From NCBI GenBank assembly GCA_046351415.1, contig JAXLYO010000005.1:62001-126000 (forward strand): DNA of 64,000 nucleotides. Reading direction: 5' to 3'. Both the position numbers and the translations under genes were made by a program. Below the pieces are notes generated by a model. The model made no database searches. It saw only the letters and a program-made list of their open reading frames with translations, and was not told the origin of the DNA. The DNA comes from JABFRG01 sp046351415. Its GTDB lineage: Bacteria > Myxococcota_A > Polyangia > Polyangiales > Polyangiaceae. This document shows, one piece after another, positions 1 to 8,492 of the stretch (the stretch's first letter is position 1; each line of letters begins with the position of its first letter).

Positions 1-2
1 AG

Positions 3-386
3 AATGCAGCAAAATCGAAGGAAGACGCGGTCGGTCAGTTCGCCCAGATTCCTATTTGGGTATCGCTGCTGATTGCAGCGTGTGCAGGCGTATGGGAAGA
101 GCTCGCCTTTCGAGGCTTCCTGTTTACCCGCATCAAGGCGCTCTTCGGCGTCCCGGAGACGAAACCGCGTCCGCGCGGACCGCTCCTCGCGTCCATCTTT
201 GCGTGCTCGTTCTTCTTCGCCCTCGGGCACGGCTACCAAGGCCCGATCGGTCTCATTCAAACCTTCGTTGCCGGCTTCGGTCTCGCGGTGCTCACGGCCT
301 GGCGCGGATCCATCTATGCGGCCATCGCCGCCCACGTCTGCGTCGACGCGATCGGTCTCGTGGCGGTCCACTTCGTCAAAGGCTGA
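3..386 (+). CDS. CPBP family intramembrane metalloprotease, C-terminal part
   Basis: The 5' end lies outside the window; the open frame runs from base 3 to a TGA at 384-386. All three signature motifs of the CPBP (Abi/Rce1-type) membrane protease family are visible. They are the EExxxR motif (VWEELAFRG, about 30 residues into the visible part), the second motif with a conserved His (FFFALGHG) and the third H-x3-D motif (AAHVCVDAIG). Hydrophobic segments lie between and around them. Family knowledge: these are glutamic-type intramembrane endopeptidases that process or protect membrane and secreted peptides. The substrate cannot be inferred. The next gene is convergent and its stop codon is 3 bases away, so the two transcription units meet here. 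Confidence 0.85.
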   Translation, partial: NAAKSKEDAVGQFAQIPIWVSLLIAACAGVWEELAFRGFLFTRIKALFGVPETKPRPRGPLLASIFACSFFFALGHGYQGPIGLIQTFVAGFGLAVLTAWRGSIYAAIAAHVCVDAIGLVAVHFVKG

Positions 387-389
387 AGC

Positions 390-1409
390 TCAGGGCGCGG
401 GCTTTGCCGCTTGACGCATGCCGCGTTCGTGGAAGTAGAGCAGCTCGTACGAACCCGGCCCCTTGTTGAAGATGTAGTCGTGCGGCCCCGGTACGTCGAG
501 GTACTCGTGTGCGACCTTCCGCGCACGCAGCGTCGAAGAGAGGCGACCGATGCCTTCGCGGAAATAGTCTTTCGCACTCGTGAGAAGGCGAAGGCTCTGA
601 TGCTCGTTTCTCGCACGCGCCTCCTGCACGCGCTTCGCCCACAGGTCTGCGTCGGCCGATTGGATGGCAGGCTGCAAGCCCCCCACCGACCCGAATGTCT
701 CGGGAAAGCCGAGCCCGACGTAGAGCGCAACCGCACCGCCCAGTGATACGCCGTCGATGCCCGTTCCTTTCGCATCCGACATCGCAGGAAGCCGCGAACG
801 AACGAGCGGCAGCACATGCTGCACGAGGTAGTCGCCGTAGAGCTGCATCCCCGCCTCTTGCCCCGCGCGGAGGTCGAGGTCCGGCAGGTATGGACACACG
901 ACGATCATGCCGGCATAGGGGCGCGCAGCGAGGTCTTCGTTCATCTTCTGCAAGCGCGCCGGCTCTACGAATCCGTGGAAGTCGGCTGGAGCGAGCGGCG
1001 GCTTCGACATGCGGCCGATGGCGCGAAGGAGATCGTAGTCCTTGGCCCACCCGAGCGCTCCTTCCGGAGGTCGCTTGAGTGCTTCGCCTCTCCCATGGAG
1101 TGCAATGACCACCGGATACTTCACGGCCGAGGCCTTGTTGGCTTCTTTGGGCAAGAGCACGGCGAGGCGCGTGGTGGGCTTCTCTTGAGGGGCGAGCTCC
1201 CACTCTTCGACGCGAGTGCCATCCTCTTCCCACACGCTCTTCACCAGTGGGTCGGGCGCGCGTGCGTCCGGTGGAGCCGTCACCGTAGGCGGCGGCGCTA
1301 CGGACGCCTGTCGCTCGTGTTTGGGCTCCGTTTTGTTGCATGCTGCAGCTATCAAGACTGCAAGCAATGCGGCAAAGCGAAAGCTTCGACGGCGACCGAG
1401 CGCGTTCAT
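390..1409 (-). CDS. Lipoprotein with alpha/beta-hydrolase (esterase-like) fold
   Basis: 339 aa. The N-terminus is a lipoprotein signal (basic MNALGRRR, hydrophobic core, LIAAAC lipobox with Cys at about 24), so the protein is probably membrane-anchored outside the cytoplasm. The body looks like a secreted esterase/peptidase S9-like alpha/beta hydrolase: VVIALHGRG as the oxyanion strand, GIDGVSLGG as the nucleophile elbow (G-x-S-x-G type), and a late GPHDYIF segment that could supply the catalytic His. The substrate is unknown. The ATG overlaps the stop of the upstream gene by four bases (ATGA), so it is probably translationally coupled to it and is the third gene of a three-gene unit read leftward. 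Confidence 0.75.
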   Translation of the reverse strand: MNALGRRRSFRFAALLAVLIAAACNKTEPKHERQASVAPPPTVTAPPDARAPDPLVKSVWEEDGTRVEEWELAPQEKPTTRLAVLLPKEANKASAVKYPVVIALHGRGEALKRPPEGALGWAKDYDLLRAIGRMSKPPLAPADFHGFVEPARLQKMNEDLAARPYAGMIVVCPYLPDLDLRAGQEAGMQLYGDYLVQHVLPLVRSRLPAMSDAKGTGIDGVSLGGAVALYVGLGFPETFGSVGGLQPAIQSADADLWAKRVQEARARNEHQSLRLLTSAKDYFREGIGRLSSTLRARKVAHEYLDVPGPHDYIFNKGPGSYELLYFHERGMRQAAKPAP

Positions 1410-1822
1410 TCCTCGGACGGTGAAGGGACGGAGCCCGTCGCTTTCGTCACCAAGTCGGAAAGGGTCGGGTCCGTCGCGAGCTGCGTACGGAGCGCGCGTC
1501 GAATCGTGTCGAGCTCGGCGTGTGGCAAGCCGGAGAGCGCAGCGGTTGCTTCATCGACCTTGAGATCGAGATAGCCATTCACGTCGATCTGGCCAGCCCG
1601 AAGCCGTTCGAGAGGCGAAGCGCCCGTGACGTTGGAAGCGCCACCGAGGGCGCCCACGTTGGCCGCTTCGCTGGACGCGCGTGAGCCAGTGACTTCGCGA
1701 TAGGTCGCTACGCCCTCTTTCGAACGAGCCTCGCCAACGGACCCCGCGCGCCCCACATCGCCAGCCTCTCCGACCGGGGGGCCGGCGGGGCCGCGTTTGC
1801 CAATGCCGTCGATTCCGCTCAT
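1406..1822 (-). CDS. Small hypothetical protein, middle gene of a coupled set
   Basis: 138 aa, not recognised with confidence. The first half is Gly/Ala/Ser/Val-rich and low in complexity (MSGIDGIGKRGPAGPPVGEA at the start). The second half (about residue 75 onward) is a compact helical stretch with SPLERLRAGQIDVNGYLDLK and an acidic-hydrophobic pattern up to LVTKATG. No signal peptide or membrane segment is seen. The gene starts 16 bases after the stop of the upstream gene and overlaps the esterase lipoprotein by ATGA, so the three are very probably one operon. A flexible N-terminus with a helical C-terminus would suit a small exported or chaperone-bound protein, but this is inference. Confidence 0.6.
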   Translation of the reverse strand: MSGIDGIGKRGPAGPPVGEAGDVGRAGSVGEARSKEGVATYREVTGSRASSEAANVGALGGASNVTGASPLERLRAGQIDVNGYLDLKVDEATAALSGLPHAELDTIRRALRTQLATDPTLSDLVTKATGSVPSPSEE

Positions 1823-1838
1823 CGCGCGTTCGAGTCTA

Positions 1839-2387
1839 TCACCGAATGTTCCCGATCGCTGTCTTGACCGTTTCGTGCTCCGCCTTCATCACGTTCGAGA
1901 GCGTCGTAAAGGTTCGATTCTGCGCATTAACCTCCTCCTGCACCCGCAAGAAGTAGAGGTTCATTTCTTGGCTGTGCGCCATGGCTTGGTCGAGCCCCGC
2001 CCCCTCGCCGCCAGATTGCACGCCGACTCCGCCCACGGTTCCGGACACGCTCACGCCGGGTTGGCTTCCGCCCGTAGCCCCCGCAGGCCCTTCGGCCGTC
2101 CCCGGGGTCGCGGGAGCAAAACCGCTACCGCTCCCGAGTCTCGGAGCCGCTGCCGCGATCGAACCCGCCGCCATGCCTTGGGGCGCGCTGCCCCCCCGAA
2201 CCGCGACCGCAATGGCGGGGCCGCCGGGCAGCGTGCGCATCGCCATCTCAGCTCCCGCCGTCGCCGCACCGCGCATCACTTCGGCAAAGGGCACGCGAGG
2301 ATTTGCGGGCGTGAGCCGGGGTCCACTCGTGTGGATATTCATGTTGGGCGCCGTTTTCGCCGTTTCGGAAAGCTTCGAAGGTTGCAT
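1839..2387 (-). CDS. Gly/Ala-rich hypothetical protein with helical C-terminus
   Basis: 182 aa from the chosen ATG at 2387, which has a strong GGAAGGAG ribosome site about 8 bases upstream; a longer frame to 2438 lacks this. Residues 30-130 are Gly/Ala/Pro/Ser-rich with no predicted domain. The last 50 or so residues form an amphipathic helix-like segment (NLYFLRVQEEVNAQNRTF, ending KTAIGNIR). No Cys, signal peptide or membrane span is present. This shape (disordered body, conserved C-terminal helix) is also seen in small rod or needle components of secretion systems, but no secretion apparatus gene is nearby, so function is left open. It is the first gene of the three-gene leftward unit. Confidence 0.6.
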   Translation of the reverse strand: MQPSKLSETAKTAPNMNIHTSGPRLTPANPRVPFAEVMRGAATAGAEMAMRTLPGGPAIAVAVRGGSAPQGMAAGSIAAAAPRLGSGSGFAPATPGTAEGPAGATGGSQPGVSVSGTVGGVGVQSGGEGAGLDQAMAHSQEMNLYFLRVQEEVNAQNRTFTTLSNVMKAEHETVKTAIGNIR

Positions 2388-2482
2388 CGGGAATCTCCTT
2401 CCCGCCCTTCGGCCGATGCGTAGCGAAGTTGCGAACAATCGTCCCCGCCCTGCACCCCTTGGATGGTGCTAGAGGTGAGGGC

Positions 2483-3166
2483 ATGACCGACATCGATCTC
2501 TACTACTGGCCCACGCCGAACGGAAAGAAGATCACCATCTTCCTCGAGGAGGCCGGCGCAAGCTACGCCGTGCACCCGATCAACATCGGCAAGGGCGAGC
2601 AGTTCGAGCCGTCGTTCCTGGCGAAGAGCCCGAACAACCGCATGCCAGCCATCGTCGACCACACGCCCGCCGATGGAAAGGGGCCGCTCTCCGTCTTCGA
2701 GTCCGGCGCCATTTTGATGTATCTTGCAGAGAAGTACGACGTATTCCTTCCGAAGACGCTCCGCGAGCGTACAGCCGTCATCGAATGGCTCATGTGGCAG
2801 ATGGGCGGCGTCGGTCCGATGCTCGGTCAGAACCATCACTTTCGAAACTACGCACCGGAGAAAGTGCCCTACGCCATCGACCGCTACACGAAAGAGACGA
2901 ATCGCCTCTACGGCGTTCTCAATCGAAGGCTCGCAGACCGCGCCTTCGTATGCGACGAATACTCCATCGCGGACATGGCGATCTATCCGTGGATTCTTCC
3001 GGATCATCAAGGGCAGAGCCTCGAAGAGTTCCCGAACGTCGCGCGATGGATGCGGTCACTCGCGGCGCGCCCCTGCGTTGCCCGGGGGATGATGGTTCGC
3101 GCCGAACTCGCCAAGCCGATGACCGACGAAGCAAAGAAGATCCTCTTCGGTCAAACGGCTCGCTGA
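2483..3166 (+). CDS. Glutathione S-transferase, Nu-class (YfcG/YghU-like)
   Basis: 227 aa. The ATG at 2483 follows an AGAGGTGAGG ribosome site; a longer in-frame ORF from 2429 is less likely. The N-terminal thioredoxin-like domain starts DIDLYYWPTPNGKKITIFLE and carries LAKSPNNRMPAIVDH, the Asn-rich loop typical of Nu-class enzymes such as YfcG, then the ESGAILMYLAEKY glutathione-binding SER-type motif. The all-helical C-terminal domain follows, with YSIADMAIYPW near residue 175. Family knowledge: Nu-class GSTs bind two glutathiones and act as disulfide-bond reductases or peroxidases in the cytoplasm. The gene is divergent from the three-gene unit on its left and convergent with the Cys-rich lipoprotein on its right. 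Confidence 0.9.
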   Translation: MTDIDLYYWPTPNGKKITIFLEEAGASYAVHPINIGKGEQFEPSFLAKSPNNRMPAIVDHTPADGKGPLSVFESGAILMYLAEKYDVFLPKTLRERTAVIEWLMWQMGGVGPMLGQNHHFRNYAPEKVPYAIDRYTKETNRLYGVLNRRLADRAFVCDEYSIADMAIYPWILPDHQGQSLEEFPNVARWMRSLAARPCVARGMMVRAELAKPMTDEAKKILFGQTAR

Positions 3167-3176
3167 CCCCGCGCGT

Positions 3177-3890
3177 TCAGGGGGCGCAGGGCGTGCAGCT
3201 GATGATGCCGCCCGTGCCGCATACGCACCCGGCGCAGCCGGACGTGAACGTCTCGCCAATGTTGTACGTGCGCCCATCGTACGTGCAGACCGAGCACGCC
3301 ATGGTCGTGCAGGAAATGAGGCCCCCCTCGCTGCACGAGCATCCGTTGCATCCATCGGAGAACGTGTCACCCGGCTTGTACTCGCGGCCGGCGAACTTGC
3401 ATACGGCAGGTGCACAGGCCCTCTCGGTGCACGAGACCGCGCCCCCGTTGCAATTGCAGGTGTTGCAACCATCGGTAGAAGGGAACGTCGATCCGCTCGC
3501 GCGCGGCTTGCCGCCGTAGGTGCAGGTGCCCGCACACGCGCGGGTCGTGCAAGCGATACCTTGGGCGGTGCAACGGCAATCGTTGCAGCCGTCCGGCGAA
3601 GGAATCGAGTCTCCGACTGCGTACTGCGTATCGGAGGACACCGGCGTGTCTGCGCTCTGTCCTCCGACGCCGGGAGCACGTCCTGCATCGATCGCAGAAC
3701 CACCATCGATCTGCCCCGGGGCTGCGATGCCCGACCATGCACAGTGCTTCCCATCGCCCGTGGCGCGCCCGTCATCGGTCTTCCTGATTTCGTACTCGTT
3801 GCTTCCGAGGTTCACGTCACCCGACCCGCAGGCGACGATGGAGAATGCGATTGCAGAGAGCGAAAGGACGGCGAGGCGAGGAAAAAGCAT
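3177..3890 (-). CDS. Cys-rich lipoprotein with VWC-like repeats
   Basis: 237 aa. An N-terminal lipoprotein signal (AIAFSIVACGSG, Cys at about 21) is followed by a short polar linker. Four Cys-rich modules then run to the C-terminus, each of the form C-x-Y/F-x-G-(K/R)-x-Y...G-x-x-F...DGCNxCxC...G...SCT. This spacing resembles von Willebrand factor type C or antistasin-like modules, which are disulfide-bonded extracellular domains. The modules are similar but not identical, so they look like old internal duplications. The protein is presumably exposed at the cell surface or in the periplasm. Its function is unknown. It is convergent with the glutathione transferase gene, 10 bases apart. Confidence 0.75.
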   Translation of the reverse strand: MLFPRLAVLSLSAIAFSIVACGSGDVNLGSNEYEIRKTDDGRATGDGKHCAWSGIAAPGQIDGGSAIDAGRAPGVGGQSADTPVSSDTQYAVGDSIPSPDGCNDCRCTAQGIACTTRACAGTCTYGGKPRASGSTFPSTDGCNTCNCNGGAVSCTERACAPAVCKFAGREYKPGDTFSDGCNGCSCSEGGLISCTTMACSVCTYDGRTYNIGETFTSGCAGCVCGTGGIISCTPCAP

Positions 3891-4009
3891 GAAGAGACTC
3901 CTTCGAAGAGCAAGATAGCGCGTGAGAGGTTACGCCTATTGGGTGGAGGGTCCGTCCCTCTTCCGTGAAAGAAAAGAACAGCTCTTTCTCTTTTCGCTCG
4001 AAGTGCCGC

Positions 4010-4849
4010 CTACTGCGTCTCGGTTGCACACGAGTGGCGCACACGCTCGGCGAGCGGCGAGCGTCCGTACGCTCCCAGGAATCGCTTACCGGCACTCCGC
4101 GCCTCGTCGGTGCGACCCGCAGTACAGAGGGCAAGAACGCGCGTCCCTTCGCGCTCGGGCGTCAGGCTGCCGGACGGAAAACGCTGCGCGTGCTCCGAGA
4201 CCTTCGCGAGCGCGCTCGCGGCATCGCCCCGCGCCATCGCTGCTTGCGCGTCGTGCATCAGGCGTAGCTCTACGACGAGCGGGTCTTCCACGTTCTGCGG
4301 CGCTTCTTGAGCTCGCTCCGGCGAGGGCGCATGTGCGGCCGTGGGTGTGACGGCCAGGGTATGCGCCGGCGCAGCGGTGGGCGCCGAGGCAGCTTCCGTG
4401 GGCGCGGCAGAAGGCGCCAGGTCGAGGACGGGAGCAGATGCCGGAACCATCGGCCGCACGGCGCGATTCGTCGGAGATGCCGGAAGACCGCTCGCGGTCG
4501 CGACCGTCGTGGACGACGTGCCTCCTTCGCCATGCACGACCACGTAGGCACTTCCACCGCCCACCGCGCCGACCACGACGGCAACGGCGGTCCACTTCGC
4601 AACGAGGCTTGTCGCCACGGTCGCCTTCACGCCCGTCGCAACGCCTGCCTTGGCCCCCGCGGCGACCCCCGCAGTACCGAGCGCAGAAGCCGTCTGGGTG
4701 GTAGTGAGTGTGGCGGCACCGAGGGCGACGCCGAGCTTCGCGGCGAGTTTCGCACGAACGCGCGCTTCGTCGTCCGCGCTCGGAGCGTAAGATTCGCTTT
4801 CTCGCACACGCCCAAGAAGGTCGAGAGCGTCTTTGCCGAGATCGCTCAT
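4010..4849 (-). CDS. Membrane-anchored partner of an ECF sigma factor (putative anti-sigma-like)
   Basis: 279 aa. The cytoplasmic N-terminus (MSDLGKDALDLLGRVRESE) leads to a low-complexity Ala/Thr stretch and one clear membrane segment at about residues 86-108 (WTAVAVVVGAVGG). A Ser/Thr/Pro/Ala-rich periplasmic linker follows, then a TPR-like helical tail (about 190-275: HDAQAAMARGDAASALAKV and AGRTDEARSAGKRFLGAYG). The ATG overlaps the sigma factor stop by four bases, so the two are translationally coupled. That arrangement and topology are typical of regulators that hold or sense for an ECF sigma factor. No zinc-binding anti-sigma HxxxCxxC motif is present, so direct binding is inference. 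Confidence 0.65.
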   Translation of the reverse strand: MSDLGKDALDLLGRVRESESYAPSADDEARVRAKLAAKLGVALGAATLTTTQTASALGTAGVAAGAKAGVATGVKATVATSLVAKWTAVAVVVGAVGGGSAYVVVHGEGGTSSTTVATASGLPASPTNRAVRPMVPASAPVLDLAPSAAPTEAASAPTAAPAHTLAVTPTAAHAPSPERAQEAPQNVEDPLVVELRLMHDAQAAMARGDAASALAKVSEHAQRFPSGSLTPEREGTRVLALCTAGRTDEARSAGKRFLGAYGRSPLAERVRHSCATETQ

Positions 4850-5436
4850 GGCTGCCTCCCCCGCTCACCCGCGCGAAACCGGGCAACGGCTGCGTCGAAG
4901 AATTGTTTCGCAGCACGCAGTCTTGCATACGCGGTGTTGACGTTCACGCCGAGCACCTCGGAGACTTCCGGAACGGTCAGCTGCTCGAGCTCGCACAGCA
5001 CGAACACTTCGCGCTTGTCGTCGTCCATCACTTCCAAGATGGCTTGGACGATCCGCGCCGCATGGGTTCGCTCGAGCTCACGCATCGGGCAGCCCGCGTG
5101 TTCCGTCGCAGCCAGCGCATCGAAGTCGATGCCCGTTGGTTCGTCTCGGCGGGCTCGATGCTTTCGATGGTCTCGCACGACGCGAATGGCGATGCCATAG
5201 AGCCAAGTTCGTAGGGCGGAACGCCCCTCGAACGTTCCGAGCCTTCGGTGCACGATGACGAACACCTCTTGGACGACGTCGTCCTGATGCGCTTCGGACA
5301 CCCCGAGCCGCTTCACCGCGCGCCACACGAAGGCGAAGTTTTCCCGATAGACTTCGGAGAAATCTGAAACGATTTCCGATCGTTTCGTCTCCTCTGCGCG
5401 CGCAGTGGCAGCGACGGAAAAGGAGACGAGAGCCAT
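4846..5436 (-). CDS. RNA polymerase sigma factor, ECF type
   Basis: 196 aa from the ATG at 5436. The open frame extends to 5616, but that would overlap the upstream gene (ending 5504) and adds an unrelated basic stretch. Region 2 is clear (VYRENFAFVWRAVKRLG, DDVVQEVFVIVHRRLGTFEG, LRTWLYGIAIRVVRDHRKH) and region 4 follows (MDDDKREVFVLCELEQLTV, PEVSEVLGVNVNTAYARLRA). An Ala-rich N-terminus (SFSVAATARAEE) precedes region 2. Family knowledge: ECF factors direct polymerase to a small regulon in response to an envelope or stress signal. It is coupled to the downstream membrane partner and lies 67 bases after a putative outer-membrane protein gene. Confidence 0.85.
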   Translation of the reverse strand: MALVSFSVAATARAEETKRSEIVSDFSEVYRENFAFVWRAVKRLGVSEAHQDDVVQEVFVIVHRRLGTFEGRSALRTWLYGIAIRVVRDHRKHRARRDEPTGIDFDALAATEHAGCPMRELERTHAARIVQAILEVMDDDKREVFVLCELEQLTVPEVSEVLGVNVNTAYARLRAAKQFFDAAVARFRAGERGRQP

Positions 5437-5503
5437 CACGACGAGTGTACGTGGAAAGAAGCGACCGCGCCCGTGACGAAAAACGCAGGCTGCGACGCGA
5501 TTC

Positions 5504-6553
5504 TCAAAAAACGAAGCCAGGACCGATACTTCCGCGGAACGAGACCGGCGACGGCGTGAAAAGGCCCCCCTCCCCCGTGATCGTGAAGGTTCGCTGCCGC
5601 AGCGGGACGAACGCACCGCCGACGGCCCCGAGAAAGAATCCGCGCGTCAGGTAGACGCGTGTTTCGAACGAAAGTCCCAGCGTGAGCCAGAAGACGTCTT
5701 CCGACAAGTTCTCGAAAGCCCCGAATGCTGTAGCATGCACCCAATCGAGAGTCGCAGAGGCGCATAGCGAGGGCTCGATCGGGCGCCACGCAAAGGGAAC
5801 GAAGCAGCCATCGAGGGTCGCGGTCCTGAGCGACAGGTCGGCGCCGACGGTTTGCGTTCGCGGGCTGCGCGCCTCGGCGGCCCCGAAGACCGCGAGCATG
5901 AGCGACGTCCGAAACGATCGCAGCGAAAGCCCTCCTTGCAGGAACGCTCCCGGTGCGACGGAAGGCGTCGTACCGGTGTCGAGCACGCCGCCGGCGCGAA
6001 CGAACGCAGATAGACCCGCCGGCGACTCCGCTTCCGCGCGCCCAGCGTCGGTGGAGTGCGCGACCGCAGCACTCGTCCCGGCATCCGCGACGTTCGGATT
6101 GGGAGCGCTCTCGCGCACGTCCGATGCGTCGTCCCCGACCGATGCGTCGCCAGAAGCCGGCCCGTCTGCGCGGCGACGCAGGGTCTCGGTGGGGTCGATC
6201 GCCATCGCTGCAAGCAGCGCAGCGGCATCCGCAAGGGAATCGCATTTGTCGGCTTGGATGACCCGTTCGGTGTCCGTATCGTTCACGCGAAGCTTGAGCG
6301 TGAGCTCGTAGCGCGCCCCCCTCGTGATGGTCGCGACCCCACGAAGCTCCGCGGGTCTTCCGAGATTCCGCGCGACGCGCGCGAGCACGTTCTCTCTCGC
6401 AGGGCATTCGCTCGGAGCTTCCCAACGAAACTGCGGCGATTCCAAGCCGCCTTCCTGCGCGCGCCCGATGGGAAGAACACCCCACGAAACGGCCATGCCG
6501 AACGGCACGACCAGCGCGAGAATGCGGCGACCCGAACGCATGTCGCGAAGCAC
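5504..6553 (-). CDS. Exported beta-rich (outer-membrane-like) protein
   Basis: 349 aa with an N-terminal signal peptide (ILALVVPFGMAVSWGVLP, likely cut before EGGLES). Residues 30-110 form a small domain opening WEAPSECPARENVLARVARN, with conserved-looking Cys and Asp/Asn. A disordered Asp/Ala/Ser linker (about 130-180) follows. The last 160 residues alternate hydrophobic and polar residues with Gly and aromatic positions and end in GSIGPGFVF with a terminal Phe, the usual mark of an outer-membrane beta-barrel. It sits just upstream of an ECF sigma factor on the same strand and may belong to the same unit. No specific family is claimed. Confidence 0.6.
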   Translation of the reverse strand: MLRDMRSGRRILALVVPFGMAVSWGVLPIGRAQEGGLESPQFRWEAPSECPARENVLARVARNLGRPAELRGVATITRGARYELTLKLRVNDTDTERVIQADKCDSLADAAALLAAMAIDPTETLRRRADGPASGDASVGDDASDVRESAPNPNVADAGTSAAVAHSTDAGRAEAESPAGLSAFVRAGGVLDTGTTPSVAPGAFLQGGLSLRSFRTSLMLAVFGAAEARSPRTQTVGADLSLRTATLDGCFVPFAWRPIEPSLCASATLDWVHATAFGAFENLSEDVFWLTLGLSFETRVYLTRGFFLGAVGGAFVPLRQRTFTITGEGGLFTPSPVSFRGSIGPGFVF

Positions 6554-6611
6554 TATAGTCCAAAGAAGCGGACCTGGCTTCGTTGCTGCGTGACGCGCTC
6601 GGGAAAGCGCT

Positions 6612-8354
6612 CTATTCGCCGGGCGGCATCGACATGCGCGCGCGCGGCCGCGTCGATGTACGAACGCGCGTCACGAGCGTCGAGAGCGGGTCTGCGGTCG
6701 GGCGAGCGAAGAGGTAGCCTTGCCCGAGGTCGCAGCCCAGTTCGATGAGCATGTCACGCTGCGCAGCCGTCTCGATGCCTTCTGCCACTACCTCGATGCC
6801 GAGTTCGTGCGAGAGCTGCACGATGCCGCGAACGATCTTGAGGGTCGCCGAATCTTCCATGCGGCTCGTGAACGAGCGGTCGATCTTGACTTCGTGCACC
6901 GGCAGGTCGCGAAGGTAGGCGAGACACGAGTACCCCGTGCCGAAGTCGTCAATGGCAAGACGCACGCCCATGTCTTCGAGATCGCGGAGCACGCCGCCAC
7001 TCGTTTCAGCATCGAGGAGCGCGCCCTCCGTGATTTCGAGGCAAAGCGCTTCTCCAGGCACGTCGAGCTCTGCGAGCACGCGCCCCACGCGCTGCACGAC
7101 GGCGGGGCCGAGCTGCGACGTCGCCACGTTGACGGACACGCGGAGCAGGTGCCCTTCGTCCCGCCAGGTCTTCCAGCGAAGCAGTGCACCGCGAAGCGCA
7201 CGATAGTCGACGTCGCCGATGAGTCCGCCTCGCTCGGCAATGCCGAGGAACTTGTCGGGCGTGAGGAGTCCCATGCGTGGGTGCTGCCATCGAACGAGCG
7301 TTTCGACGCTCTCGATGTGGATGCCGCGAAGGCGTACGATGGGCTGGAAGAGGCAGACGACTTCTTCGCGATCGAGCGCGCTGCGAAGCTCGGTCTCGAG
7401 TTGGCGCTCGGCGTGGAGCTCGTGGCGCATGGCGTCGGTGAAGACCGTCGCGCGGTTCTTGCCGCCGGACTTCGCGCGATAAAGCGCAACGTCGGCACGG
7501 CTCAACACTTCATCGACAGAGAGCGGCTCGGAGCGATCGAGCGACACGGCGCCCACGCTGAGCGAAACGTCGATGGGGCGGTTGCGACACGTGACAGGAA
7601 GCGACAGAGCCTGCAGATACGCTGCGGCAATGCGCTCGATTTTGTCGCCGTTCGGCGCGAGGACGACGAACTCGTCGCCGCCGAACCGCGCGATGGTGTC
7701 TTCACCGGGACGCACCGACAGAAGGCGCTCGACGACGGCTTGCAGGATCTCGTCACCGAACGAGTGCCCGTGCATGTCGTTGATGTGCTTGAAATTGTCG
7801 AGGTCGAGAAACAGCACTGCGGGGCGCGCAGCGGGGCTCGATTTGTCGAGCAGCGCGTCGAGGTCCTCGTTGAGGCGCCGGCGATTCGGCAAGTTGGTGA
7901 GTTCGTCCGTGCGCGCTTGCTGCTCGAGACGACCGCGATGCCCTGCCTCGCTCTCCCGAAGCGCTTCGGCCGTGGCGACCTCCGCGGTGAGATCGCGAAC
8001 GTGCATGATCACATAGCGCAGTCCACCTTCCGGCGTACGGAGCGCCGAACACGAGACGAGAACGTCGACAGTGCGGCCATCTGCGCGTCGTGCCCGAGAC
8101 TTGAGCTCGTAGGCCTCGGTCTTCCCCGCCGCGAGCGCTTCGAACTTCTCACGCGTCTCGTCCCATTCGGGTGGCGCAGTGACAAGGGAGAGGTGCTTGC
8201 CTACGAGATCGTGAGGACCGTAGCCATACGTCTGACCGAGGACACGATTGGCGAGAACGATGGACCCGCCGGAATCGAGGAGGCACATGCCGATGGGGGC
8301 GTGCTCGAACGTGGTTCGGAACAGATCGAGGAGAGCTTCCGGCGAGAGATGCAT
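6612..8354 (-). CDS. PAS-GGDEF-EAL cyclic-di-GMP signalling protein
   Basis: 580 aa, cytoplasmic, no membrane segment. An N-terminal PAS domain (about 10-130: FEHAPIGMCLLDSGGSIVLA) is followed by a GGDEF domain (about 150-310) with intact RFGGDEFVVLA near residue 222, so diguanylate cyclase activity is plausible. An EAL domain follows (about 325-570). Its signature reads ETLVRW rather than EALxRW, but the metal and catalytic positions seem kept: N in VNVATSQL, E in LEITEG, DDFGTGYS, K in VHEVKIDRSF, E in VVAEGIET and QGYLFARP. The protein could make or degrade c-di-GMP; which activity dominates cannot be read from sequence. It stands alone, 138 bases from the pyrophosphatase start. Confidence 0.92.
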   Translation of the reverse strand: MHLSPEALLDLFRTTFEHAPIGMCLLDSGGSIVLANRVLGQTYGYGPHDLVGKHLSLVTAPPEWDETREKFEALAAGKTEAYELKSRARRADGRTVDVLVSCSALRTPEGGLRYVIMHVRDLTAEVATAEALRESEAGHRGRLEQQARTDELTNLPNRRRLNEDLDALLDKSSPAARPAVLFLDLDNFKHINDMHGHSFGDEILQAVVERLLSVRPGEDTIARFGGDEFVVLAPNGDKIERIAAAYLQALSLPVTCRNRPIDVSLSVGAVSLDRSEPLSVDEVLSRADVALYRAKSGGKNRATVFTDAMRHELHAERQLETELRSALDREEVVCLFQPIVRLRGIHIESVETLVRWQHPRMGLLTPDKFLGIAERGGLIGDVDYRALRGALLRWKTWRDEGHLLRVSVNVATSQLGPAVVQRVGRVLAELDVPGEALCLEITEGALLDAETSGGVLRDLEDMGVRLAIDDFGTGYSCLAYLRDLPVHEVKIDRSFTSRMEDSATLKIVRGIVQLSHELGIEVVAEGIETAAQRDMLIELGCDLGQGYLFARPTADPLSTLVTRVRTSTRPRARMSMPPGE

Positions 8355-8492
8355 CTTGGTTTTGGTTCGCTCTACGGAAAAAGCTCCGAGGCGAGTTTGC
8401 TTCCCTCAAGTACCGCACACCCCACCCGTAACCGCAACCGTTGAAGGTGGTCACAACGGTGTTCAGTGGGCGTCTGGAAGCGGATGTCGCAC

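Noticed and set aside
6720..8444. Long open frame on the plus strand (574 codons)
   Set aside because: It is antisense to the PAS-GGDEF-EAL gene, whose motifs are complete; GC-rich third positions keep the opposite strand open.
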